From: Elymus sibiricus
Taxonomy: Eukaryota > Streptophyta > Magnoliopsida > Poales > Poaceae
Assembly (NCBI GenBank): GCA_039707655.1
Contig: CM077672.1
Coordinates: 197,384,537 to 197,448,536, forward strand
Reading direction: 5' to 3'
DNA: 64,000 nt
Shown here piece by piece: positions 45,348-55,621 of the stretch. A program made the translations under genes and the position numbers. Below the pieces are notes generated by a model, which saw only the letters and a program-made list of their open reading frames with translations, did no database searches and had not been told where the DNA came from. Each line of letters opens with the position of its first letter. The first letter of the stretch is position 1.

Positions 45348-45615
45348 TGTATGTGATAGCCTGGCTTATTAGGGATGATAGACTACTCAAATCAATAAGG
45401 AATTCCTTCTTTTCCGGGAGCCCATTCGGATAGAACTCCAAAGTTAAGCGTGCTCAGCTTGGAGTAATTTCAGGATGGGTGACCGACCGGGAAGTTGGTC
45501 CCGGGTGCACACGAGTGAGGACAAAGTGCGCAGAAAAGACTAGTATTGATCTGTGGGGCCAGTCTAGATCCCGCCAGGAGTAACGACCACCGGCGGGTGT
45601 GTTCGGGGCGTTACA
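45348..45615 (+). mobile_element. Cassandra-like TRIM 3' LTR with embedded 5S rRNA
   Basis: The LTR starts TGTATGTGATAGCC (or four bases later) and ends GGGCGTTACA, about 268 bp. Bases 45414-45508 resemble 5S rRNA, including AACTCCAAAGTTAAGCGTGC and CAGGATGGGTGACC, the A-box and C-box parts of the internal RNA polymerase III promoter. Cassandra is the only plant LTR element group known for 5S sequence in its LTR. The 5' LTR is missing; AGAGG (45616-45620) should be its right target duplication. Confidence 0.85.
45414..45508 (+). ncRNA. 5S rRNA-derived sequence inside the Cassandra-like LTR
   Basis: About 95 bases follow 5S rRNA from CGGGAGCCCATTCGGATAGA to GTCCCGGGTGC with scattered changes. 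The 5' end of 5S is not recognisable. It is not a functional ribosomal gene, because it lies in an LTR and is diverged, but the pol III promoter boxes are retained. Confidence 0.8.
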
Positions 45616-46061
45616 AGAGGATTGAGAAGAGTTTGGCCAACCTAGCTGCAAACCAGAAAAGTCTTGAGGGGATTGTTGAGACAAAATTCTATGACCTGGA
45701 TATCAAGGTGACAGAGATTCAAACCACTGTTGAGAGCCTGCAGCAAGAGGTGGATAAGGTAAAGCATGCCAGCACTGATGAGGATGACGAGCATCATAGT
45801 CCAGTACTTTCCACGACTACCCAGTTCCAGAGGATGCCCAGATCAGCTGCTATACCAGTCACTTCCAGAGGCACAGTTTCAGCTGCAGCTGCTGCCCCCT
45901 CTGTTGCTCCATCAGCTGCTCCTGCCGTCTCCACTCCTCCAGTTCAGCAGACTTCGTCCGAGGCATTCGCAGATGCACTTATCTCTACTCCGACATTGAC
46001 GCACATCGCCGCTGCAAGTCAGAGGACTTCACCACCAGGAGCTACCGGAGATCAACCCTAG
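45616..46061 (+). pseudogene. copia ORF2, 3' part: coiled coil and Ala/Pro-rich tail
   Basis: The frame resumes with KRIEKSLANLAANQ, directly continuing ATQK at 34573, and runs to the stop at 46059-46061. About 50 residues look like a coiled coil (KVTEIQTTVESLQQEVDKVK), followed by a Ser/Thr/Ala/Pro-rich tail. It shows exactly where the inserted block interrupts the ORF. Confidence 0.8.
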
Positions 46062-46143
46062 AGCATCGTTTAGCTCTATACTTATTTGAAATTTTTGGTA
46101 CTTGTTGCCAATGGGGGAGAATTTGTATAGATCATTAGGCTTC

Positions 46144-46177
<34 letters not shown>

Positions 46178-46601
46178 CTTTTGTTCGTTGGATTTTCTTA
46201 AGGGTTTCTTGCTACAATTCGTTTGTGTCTCTGTGGTGCTACTATGTCTGTTATGCTTGTATGAGACTACCTTATTGTGTGCTTGATCATACCGTACCTT
46301 AATGCTATGCTTGCTTGGATATCCATTTATATGCTCTTGTATGATCATTCACTTGTTTGTTTGGTGATGAGTGCTAATTACTATGCAATCATATCATTTT
46401 GAGCGCTCCACCAAGATGTATGTGGCATGGAAGAGTAACCCATGATCCTAATCGATTGTGCATTTGCATTCAAACGCAAATCTTTAATAATGCACAAATT
46501 TAGGGGAGCTCTTACTTTTCACATACTTCCCAAAGCAACGATGTACTTCATTGATTATATCATTTGTCGAAGCTTTGATCTATATGTTGTCATCAATTAC
46601 C
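46062..46601 (+). other. copia 3' non-coding region
   Basis: It contains a (GA)13 microsatellite at about 46146-46171 and an extra purine tract AATGGGGGAGAA (46109-46120) besides the main polypurine tract. No ORF is supported. Confidence 0.65.
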
Positions 46602-46615
46602 AAAAAGGGGGAGAT
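46602..46615 (+). promoter_or_regulatory. Polypurine tract of the copia element
   Basis: AAAAAGGGGGAGAT adjoins the LTR start TGAAAGTGCAACTAATCC. Confidence 0.85.
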
Positions 46616-48116
46616 TGAAAGTGCAACTAATCCCCGGGTGGTTTTGGTAATCAATAACAACATATAAATCATTGATCTAATTCTTATTGCTAGTAAATTT
46701 CAGAAAAGATCAATGATTGGCATGGCAAGGACTAATGGATGTGGACCCCTCAAAATATCAAGAACAAGTTTGGCATCCAGAAGAATCTTCATTTTCATTT
46801 TAGTGATCCAAGATCACATTGAGTCCCTTAGGAAAGCCAATACTATTAAAAGGGGATGAGGTATTGTTGATGAGGTTGTTGCTCAAAGTGCTTAGTGATA
46901 TTGCTCCAAAAACCCTCAATCACTTTCCCAAAACACATCTGTCCAAAACCCTAATTCATCATTTCGGTCCCACCGATATCACCTACTCCGGACTCACCGA
47001 GATGATCATTCCACTGCCACAGCCAAAACCCTAGCAAATCGGTTTCACCGAAAAGGATCTCGGTCTCACCGAGATGGCCTGACCAAGTTGCTATAACGCC
47101 ATTATTTCACTTCGGAATCACCGAGTTGAAATAATCAGAATTACCGAAACGTGGTCTTGCCCTAGCCATTGCACTTCTGTCTCATCGAGATGTTTTGTTC
47201 GGTCCCACCGAAAAGCCCAACGTTCATATCTTTTACACAGATCGGTCTCACCAAGATTTATTGTCGGTGCCACCGAGATGGGTCAAAAGTGTGTAACGGT
47301 TGGATTTTAGGTGAAAGCTATATATACCCCTCCACCACCCTCTTACCAAGAGAGCCATCAGAACGTGCCTACACTTCCACCATACATTTCCTGAGAGAGA
47401 ACCACCTACTCATGTGTTGAGATCAAGAGATTCCAATCCAACCATTTGAACCTTGATTTCTAGCCTCTTCAAGTTGCTTTCCACTCCAATCTTTCTCCTA
47501 CCCAAGCCAAATATGTGTGAGAGAGATTGAGTGTTAAGGAGACTATCATTTGAAGCACAAGAGCAAGGAGTTCGTCATCAACACACCATTTATTACCTTT
47601 TGGAGAGTGGTGTCTCCTAAATTCGTTAGGTGTCACTTGGGAGCCTCCGAGATCATGTGGAGTTGAACCAAGGAGTTTGTAAGGGCAAGGAGATCTCCTA
47701 CTTCGTGAATATCTACCCCGAGTGAGGCTAGTCCTTCGTGGACGGAAGCCATGGTGGAATAGGCAAGGTTGCTTCTTCATGGTCCCTTTGTGGGTGGAGC
47801 CCTCCGTGGACTCGCGCAGCCGTTACCCTCCGTGGGTTGAAGCCTCCATCAACGTGGACGTACGATAGCACCACCTATCGGAACCACGCCAAAAATCATC
47901 GTGTCTTCATTGTGTTTGAAATCTCCAAACCCCTCCTTTACTTACCTGTGCAATGTTTTACTTTCTGCTGCTACACTCTTAGAATTGCATCTGTAGGGTG
48001 ATACTTGGCTTGGTATACTTGCTAAAATCTGCCCACAACTAAAATTGGGAAAAGGATAGATTTTTATTTGGTCAAGTAGTCTAATCACCCCCTCTAGACA
48101 TACTTTTGATCCTACA
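46616..48116 (+). repeat. copia 3' LTR
   Basis: 1501 bp from TGAAAGTGCA to GATCCTACA. The U3 part holds about ten TCGGT-NNN-ACCGA-type sites at 46963-47280 and then a TATA box, CTATATATA (47319-47327). The last 200 bp match the 5' remnant at 16267. CCCGG (48117-48121) should be the right target duplication; its partner was lost. Confidence 0.88.
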
Positions 48117-49977
48117 CCCGGGTCAGCATATCTAGCCAGCACATGCTTTCCTTAAGTAGGTTGTTTCGAGGGCATTTTGGTCTTTTCCTTAATACGGTTG
48201 CTTTTTCTGATAAGTTGGTCGTGCACTGGCTTGGGACGCCGAGGGGGACTTTCTTCGGTGGGCCGACATAGCGTCTGCGGTGCAGGGAAGAGGCCGGTGG
48301 CTGCGCCCAAGGTAGGTGTGTTGTCCTTGCTCGTCTTTTTGCTGGTTGCCGTCCTTTCTGTTCTTCGTCGTGCTTGCAGGTTTTACAAGCTGTTGTTTGA
48401 CATGTGTGATTGCTTGTTCTTGGGACAGTGTGTTGTTGTGATGTTGCATTTGTTTCCCTTAGCTATCCTCATGTTGTACGGTTGTGCCCGTTGGCCTCGT
48501 TAGCCAGATTTGCATTGGAGGGCTAAGCAGCTGCTACAATTATCATGGAAGGAGGGAGATAGAATTAGGAAAGCAGCCGAAACTGGGGCCATGGCAAAAA
48601 CCATTGTTGCCATGGGTGCCATGGTACCAGTTTTTGCTGCCATGGCAGGGTTTTCAGAAGTGCTGCCACGACGACTGAGTTTGCTTCCATGGCAGAGTTT
48701 GTAGAAGCACTCAATTTCAATCGAATTGATCATATCTTTGATCGTTGTATATGTAATGTAATGGCTTTTGTAGAGAGTGAGACTTAAGTTTTTACGATGG
48801 AGGTGTGTCGTCTGATCTTATTTACTTTCTTGTCTCAAACCATGCAATTATGCGCGTGTTAGGAGATAGAATTAGGAAAGCGACAGAAACTGGTTCCATG
48901 GCAGCAGTTTTTGTTGCCCTGGCAGGGTTTTTAGAAGTGCTGCTGGCGACCGAATATGTTGCCATGGCAGGGTTTGTAGAAGCACTCAATTTCAATCAAA
49001 TTGATCCTATCTTTGATCATTGTATATGTAACGTGATGGCTTTTGTAGAGAATGGGGCTTAAGATTTTATAATGGAGGTGTATCAGCTGATCTTATTTAC
49101 TTTCTTGTCTCAAACCATGCAATTATGCGCGTGTTAGGCTGCCATGTATTATCTTTTTCATCCTCTATATTTTGTCGACGATGGGAGGCAGCCCGGTGAT
49201 TGCGCCCTGCGTATTACGTTTGTTCATCTGGTTGGGTGTTGTATCCGGGTGTGGCAGCCACGCCCTTGCGATGGTGGTTGGTCACGGCGTTCATGGATCC
49301 CATCCGTCTCCCTCAGAGGCCGGGTGGCGTTGTGCCCGGTACGGAAACGGTGTATTGGTCGTCCCAGCATGCAGATGCTAGAAAGTACAGAAGCCCCGAC
49401 ACTGGGTCTATCTGGTTCATGCAGACGATGTACCGAAAGTCATCAGCGTCTTTGTCTATCCCATTACATGTCAGGGGTCCCGCCCGCCCACCACATACGA
49501 TTCTGATTGGCAGTTTCTGCCGTTCGGGTGACTCTAGTCATGTTTGTCTTTGTTGTGTTGTATGCTATAATGTGCAGGTGGTTGGTTTGCTAGTCGGCCA
49601 GTGTGTTCAGTGTGACTGATACTCGGATGATGTGGTGGTGGGGTCGGTCGTGCCTATGTGTGTCCCACCCGGTTATCGTCGAATAGAGCAGATTGGCGCA
49701 ACGCTAAGCAACTTCAACCGGTAAGCTAAGCGAGCTATGGGTCATGCAAACGGTGACAACAAGCGCCACACCTCGGCGACAAGGCCCCTCAGACACGTCG
49801 ACAAAGGCCGACTGAACACACATGTTTGCGAGGAAGCATGATCGAACCGGGCGCACGCACTTAGTGTTCGGCTGGAAAGTTCGAGCAAACACACATAGGG
49901 TACTCGGATGCATGGCCATACCTAGGGGGATGCCCGACCATGTCGATGGGACGCCGGCTAGGTCCTACGTTGCGCCC
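48117..49977. other. Unassigned low-copy region with a 307-bp tandem duplication
   Basis: GGAGATAGAATTAGGAAAGC starts units at 48555 and 48862, which stay similar to about 48861 and 49138; both end AATTATGCGCGTGTTAGG. Each unit has several CCATGGCA(G) words. 49140-49977 shows no gene or element. This region and 61333-62855 were contiguous before the Athila element inserted. Confidence 0.6.
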
Positions 49978-50043
49978 TGCTACTTGTAGTCTGCGTTGGT
50001 ATTTCCCCGAAGAGGAGAGGATGATGCAGTACAGTAGAGATAA
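49978..50043 (-). repeat. Distal end of the Athila 3' LTR, cut by the solo LTR
   Basis: TGCTACTTGTAGTCTGCG to CAGTAGAGATAA matches the corresponding part of the other LTR at 59777-59842. The rest of this LTR is at 54138-55621. Confidence 0.9.
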
Positions 50044-53000
50044 TGTGATGCCCCTGCTCGACCGTGCACTAATCATACACACAATGCACACGATCGAGAT
50101 CAGAGACTCACGGGAAGATATCACAACACAATTCTAAACACAAATAAAAGTCATACAAGCTTTATATTACAAACCAGGGGCCTCGAGGGCTCGAATACAT
50201 AAGCTCGAGTCATACAAGCATCAGCGGAAACAATAGTATCTGAGTACAGACACAAGTTAAACAAGTCTGCCTTAAGAAGGCTAGCACAAACAGCGACACT
50301 GATCGAAAAGGCGAAGGCCTCCTGCCTAGGGCCTCCGAACTACTCCTAGTCGGCTGGCTCAACCCAGTAGTACGTGCCTCCGGGGCTCTTCTGGTAGTAG
50401 GCTCTTGCGGTGGCGTCTGGCTCCGAGACTCCGTCGTCTGATTACAGCAAGCGGGTATGGGGAAAAAGAGGAAGCAAAGCAACCGTGAGTACTCATCCAA
50501 AGTACTCGCAAGACTGACATCAGAACTATACTAATTATGCATCGGTATCAAAGGAATGGGGCTATATCTTTGGACTGAACTGCAGAATGCCAGAATAGAG
50601 GGGGAGAAGCCTAGCCTATCGAAGACTAGCATCTTGAAGCAATCTTGCAGCATCAGAAGAGAGTAGAACACAGTAGCATATAATAGTGGTTATATAATAG
50701 CATCGCCCTAAGATCCTTTCTCGACTCCCTGCGAGAAAGCGATCCCGAGAGCAGTATTAACAGTTTAATATTGAACCAGCATCAGTTTGTAGTTGTAGTG
50801 GATCAGGATACAACTCCGACCGTCCTGTTACCGTGGACACGGCTATTCGAATTGATAACTTCCCTGCAGGGGTGCACTACTATTACCCAACACGCTCGAT
50901 CACATCTGGCCGGACACACTTGCTGGGTAATGCCCGGCCTCGGGTAATCGACATGACGCAGTCCTACCTAGGCTCAGCAGAGAGGTCAGCACGCCGGTCT
51001 AAATCCTAAGTGCGAAGGGGTCTTGGGCCATCGCCCTTTGCACTCCTGCACGTTGCGTGACTGGCCGGGGCCCAGGCGCGACACTGTATACACAAGTGAC
51101 GTAACCAGCCCACCCCAGCAATCAGCCCGCATCTCTGAGTTATGACGTCTGAATAGCTTTCGGCTGATACATACGACGTAGAGGGTCCCATAACCATTAT
51201 CCCACGTGGTGGTAGTGCGTATAGGGCCAACGACCCACTCAGATCAAATACCCAAATCCATTAGGCGTATTTAGTAGCTTGCAGAGACGAACATGATTCC
51301 TGTCGCTCCGACTTGGTAACACACGGCTCGCGGGTGCTCTTGGAGCCGACCCGTCTTTATCAAATGACAGTAGTAAAGTCAAAGTACCCGTGTGTCCAAA
51401 TTATCGAGAAGGAATCCGAGGAATCACCCTTGATGGATTTCCACTCGAAGTATCGGTCAAGGTGAACTCGGAGGAATCACCCTCGATGGATTCACACAGG
51501 AGGAGTTGCACGACGGAAGATTTATCGGAGGTGATGAAAGAGGAATCACCCTCGGTAACCCACAACCGGATAGCTATTCTATAGAGGCATCAACGGAAGT
51601 GAGATAAGAGGTATCACCCTCGGCACTCGGTGGTAGCTCTGCAGAGTCGAACAACTTAGGGGGAATGTGCGGTGATGTGTTGATCTCTGACCGTCGATCA
51701 TACTGATCGAGTCACTGGTGGAAAAGCGTGGCAACAAGGACATGGGTGTGGGGCCATTGATGTATCACTAACCAACCTATACTAAGCATATAGGATAACA
51801 GGTAAAGTATCAACAACAGGTTACAAAACCAGGCTATGTATCAGAATAGGAACTATTGGAACAATAGTAGGGGCAATTCTAATGCAAGAATAAGAGGGAA
51901 AGAATAGGCGTTATCTGGATGATCAAGGGGGTTTGCTTGCCTGGAATCTCTACTAAGAGGGGCTCGTCGTCTGAAGGCTGCTCGTCTGGAGCGTAGTCGT
52001 ACTCAGCTGCGTCGGCGGCGGTCTCGGCGTCTATCGGGAGAGAAGGAGGGGGAAGAAACAATAAATTCATGGCAACAATGCAACAACAATGCATGACATG
52101 CCTAAATGATATGCAGAGGTGATATATTGCCTATCTAAATATTTTAGAGGAATTAGGAATTTATTTGGATTTATTTTATCAAGGTTATGCACTATTCACC
52201 TATCGAATACGGGCAAAAAGTTCCATGTTCATCTACTTAGAGGGTTCTAACATGAGTGTAGATGACATATTCGGATTCTTCATATTTTTCTGACCGTTTT
52301 TCATATATAAATTATTTTCATCCGAGTTACGGTTTAATTTATATGATTTTTCAAAGTTTTATTCATTTTCTAGAATTTTCTAAAATTATTTAATTCGAAT
52401 TATCCAAAACAGTAGCCAGTGACGTCAGCATGACGTCAGCGGTCAAACCCGGCTGACCAGAGTCAAACCTGACCAGTGGGACCCACTGGTCAGTGACACA
52501 GGGGCTAATTAGGGATTAATTAAACTAATTAAGATTAATTAGGCGGTGGAACCTATATGTCAGTGACAGATTAAACTAACAGAGTTAATTAACAGATTAA
52601 TTAGTATTTTTATTAATTATAAAACCGTTTTAACAGTGTGGGGCCCGCGTGTCAGTGACACGGGCTGCCCAGTCAGCAGAGTTGACTGGGTCAACCCAGT
52701 CAACTAGCCCCACGGGCCCACAGTCAGCGGCATAGGGGTGTGGGGTCCCAGCGTCCACGTCAGCGCGCCGGCGGCTGAACGCCGGCGACCCCATGGACGG
52801 CGGCGCGGCACGGGAGGCCGCCGGAAAACGCGTACGGTGCTCCGTTTGGGTCGCGCGACCACGCGTTCGAAAGAGGAGATCGAGCCGCGTCGCGTGGTGC
52901 AACTGGCTTGCGTCGGGGAGGCCGGAAACGTCGCCGGCGTCGAGGTTTGGCGGCGGTGGTCTTCGGGTGTGATCGGAATCGCGGCTCCAGCTCGCTTTCG

Positions 53001-54137
53001 AGCGTTCTGCGCGGCTAGGCGGGACCTACAGCGCTCCAGGAGCTCGATGACGCCACTGGCTTGAGCCGAGCATGCTCGGGAGCGCGGCAATGGCGGCAAT
53101 GGTGGTGGCCAGAGCGCGGCTACGGTGGGTGCCCGCAGCGGCAGCTAGGGGAGCAGCGGAAGGAAGAGGAGAGGAGCGGAGCTCACAGCGGAGCCGTAGG
53201 GAGCGACAATGGGCTCGGGGAGGCTTGGAGATGACGGCGTGGAGGCGGCGATCTCCGGCGACCGAAGTTGGGGAAGACGATGCGGGTGGCGTCGATGCGG
53301 CTCCTCGTGCACGATGCGGTGGTGCAGGAGAAGTAGTCGAGGCCGGCGCACCTCCTGGACACGACGGCGTGGCGAACGGTGGCCGGTGGCCGCGTGGACG
53401 AGCAGCGGCGGCGACGACTGCGTTCGGCCGAGAGGGGAGGAGAAGGGGGCGAGGTGAGGAGAGGCGATCTGAGGGGGCTAGGGTTTCGGGGAGAGGGAGA
53501 GAGCGGCATGGGGTGGTCTTATCCACCCCGCGGCGCAGCAATGCGTGGAGCCGAGCGCCGCGCGGCCATGGCGCCTCGGCCTTCCCCTGTAGCGGAGGGA
53601 GGACGAAAGGCTGTGGCTGGCGGGCCGGGCCGCACTGTTGCCGCGGCTGGGCCAAGTGCACAGGGAGTTTTCTCCTTTTTCTTTAACCTTTTTCTGTTTC
53701 TTATTTTCTCTGTTGTTTTGCATTTTCTTTTTGCATCAAAATACATTTGTAAAATGTGCAGCTGAGCTCAATAATTAGTGTGCACTATACCTCACTGCCA
53801 CAAAAAGTTTGGGCGCAAAATCATTCCGTTTGGATTTTGCATAATTGAAATTGGATCAATGGGGCTGTTTTGGGGTACTGTTTTAGTTGCTAGGGTCGAT
53901 TTGGAATTTTAATAATGTTGATTTTATTTTTATAATTGCTTTGGGATTATTTACAATATTATGAACTATTTAGTTCCTGGATTTGAACAACTTTTATTTT
54001 CACCTCCAATTTGAATTTCAATTTGAATTGGAATTTGAAATGAGATATGATTCCAATGAGGATCAAGCACTGTTATGCATGGTGACTTGGCATGATTAAG
54101 AGGTGATCATTGTAGCTTAATACATGGGGATGTTACA
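50044..54137 (-). mobile_element. Gypsy solo LTR, 4.1 kb
   Basis: Ends TGTGATGCCCC and GATGTTACA, flanked by the exact target duplication GATAA (50039-50043 and 54138-54142). No primer site, polypurine tract or internal region is inside, so it is a solo LTR. Minus orientation is preferred because its minus-strand start, TGTAACATCCCC, and the AATTTGAATT-rich beginning resemble the long gypsy LTRs of the palindrome. A GC-rich section (52640-53660) yields long ORFs on both strands that are not supported as genes. Confidence 0.87.
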
Positions 54138-55621
54138 GATAAGTATTTCCCTCAGTTAAGAACCAAGGTTATCAATCCAGTAGGAGAACCAAGCAAAATT
54201 CCGTTAAGCGCACCTGCACACACAAGAGCAAATACTTGCACCCAACGCAAATAAGAGGGTTGTCAATCCTCTTAGCGGTTACTTGCAAGGATTAAATCTT
54301 ATCGAGGTATATAGATAAACTAAACTACTAATTAAAATAAAAGTAAATAAATTGCAGCAAGGTATTTTTAGGTTTTAATATGATAAAGATAGACCCGGGG
54401 GCCATAGTTTTCACTAGAGGCTTCTCTCTCGAGCACAGAAACATACGGTGGGTAGACAAATTACTGTTGGGCAATTGACAAAATAGCAAATAATTATGAC
54501 GAATTCATGGCAATGATCATGTATATAGGCATCACGTCCGAAACAAGTAGACCGACTCCTGCCTTCATCTACTACTATTACTCCACTCATCGACCGCTAT
54601 CCAGCATGCATCTAGAGTATTAAATTAATAAAAACAGAGTAACGCCTAAAGCAAGATGACATGATGTAGAGAAGCAAATTCAAGCAATATGAATAAACCC
54701 CATCTTTTTATCCTTAATGGCAACAATACAATACGTGTCATGTCCCCTTCTGTCACTGGGATTGAGCACCGCAAGATTGAACCCATCACAAAGCACCTCT
54801 CCCATTGCAAGATAAATCAATCTAGTAGGCCAAACTAAACCGATAGATCGGAGAGAAATACAAAGCTATAACAATCATGCATAAAAGAGTTCAAAGAAGA
54901 CTCAAATATTTCTCATGAATAATCTGATCATAAACTCACAATTCATCGGATCCCAACAAACACACCGCAAAAGAATATTACATCGGATAGAACTCCAAGA
55001 ACATCAAGGAGAACATTGTATTGAAGATCAAAGAGAGAGAAGAAGCCATCTAGCTACTAGCTCTGGACCCGTAGGTCTGTGGTAAACTACTCACACATCA
55101 TCGGAAGGGCGGCAAGGTTGATGTAGAAGCCCTCCGTGATCGATTCGCCTCCGGCAGAGTACCGGAAAAGGCCTCCAAATGGGATCGTGGAAGAACAAAG
55201 AGTTGTGGCGGTGAAAGGTTATTTCTTCTGGCTCTCTGGGGGTTTCCCAATATTTGTGAATTTATAGAAGTGGAATTAGATCAAACAGAGTCACGTGGGC
55301 CCCACAAGGCAACACGGCGCGCCCCCTGGGGCGCGCCCTGTTGCCTTGTGAAGCCTCCGTGAGGCTTCTGGCCTCCTCCCGAAGCTTCCAAGGTTTCTTT
55401 TGTCCAAAAAAAATCTCCAAAAAGTTTCGTGGCATTTGGACTTCATTTGGTACTGTTTCTCTGAAAAGCCAAAAACAAGCAGAAAACAGCAACTGGCACT
55501 GGGCTCTAGGTTAATAGGTTAGTCCCAATAAATGATATATAATTGCATATAAAAACAACCAAGATTGATACTATAATAGCATGGAACAATCAAAAATTAT
55601 AGATACGTTGGAGACGTGTCA
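54138..55621 (-). repeat. Main part of the Athila 3' LTR
   Basis: On the minus strand it begins TGACACGTCTCCAACG at 55621 (one change from TGATACG) and follows the LTR at 59842-61327. Confidence 0.88.

Larger units (their letters stand above)
16267..48116 (+). mobile_element. Ty1/copia-type element lacking pol, opened by two insertions
   Basis: Parts in order: last 200 bp of the 5' LTR, tRNA-iMet primer site, gag (16523-18672), 1.3 kb non-coding, internal promoter-like region, a second ORF (32915-34573 continued at 45616-46061), polypurine tract and complete 3' LTR (46616-48116). No protease, integrase or reverse transcriptase is visible anywhere. A CACTA transposon (19950-32443) and an LTR palindrome plus Cassandra-like element (34574-45615) are inserted. 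Removing them leaves an element of about 8.3 kb. The family name is not assigned; the gag and ORF2 are of a type very common in wheat. Confidence 0.82.

Noticed and set aside
45414..45508. A functional 5S rRNA gene
   Set aside because: The match lies inside an LTR, lacks the 5' end of 5S and is diverged; it is the Cassandra signature.
52630..53765. Overlapping long ORFs on both strands in the solo LTR
   Set aside because: They arise from about 1 kb of GC-rich LTR with few stop codons in any frame; no domain and no conserved start.
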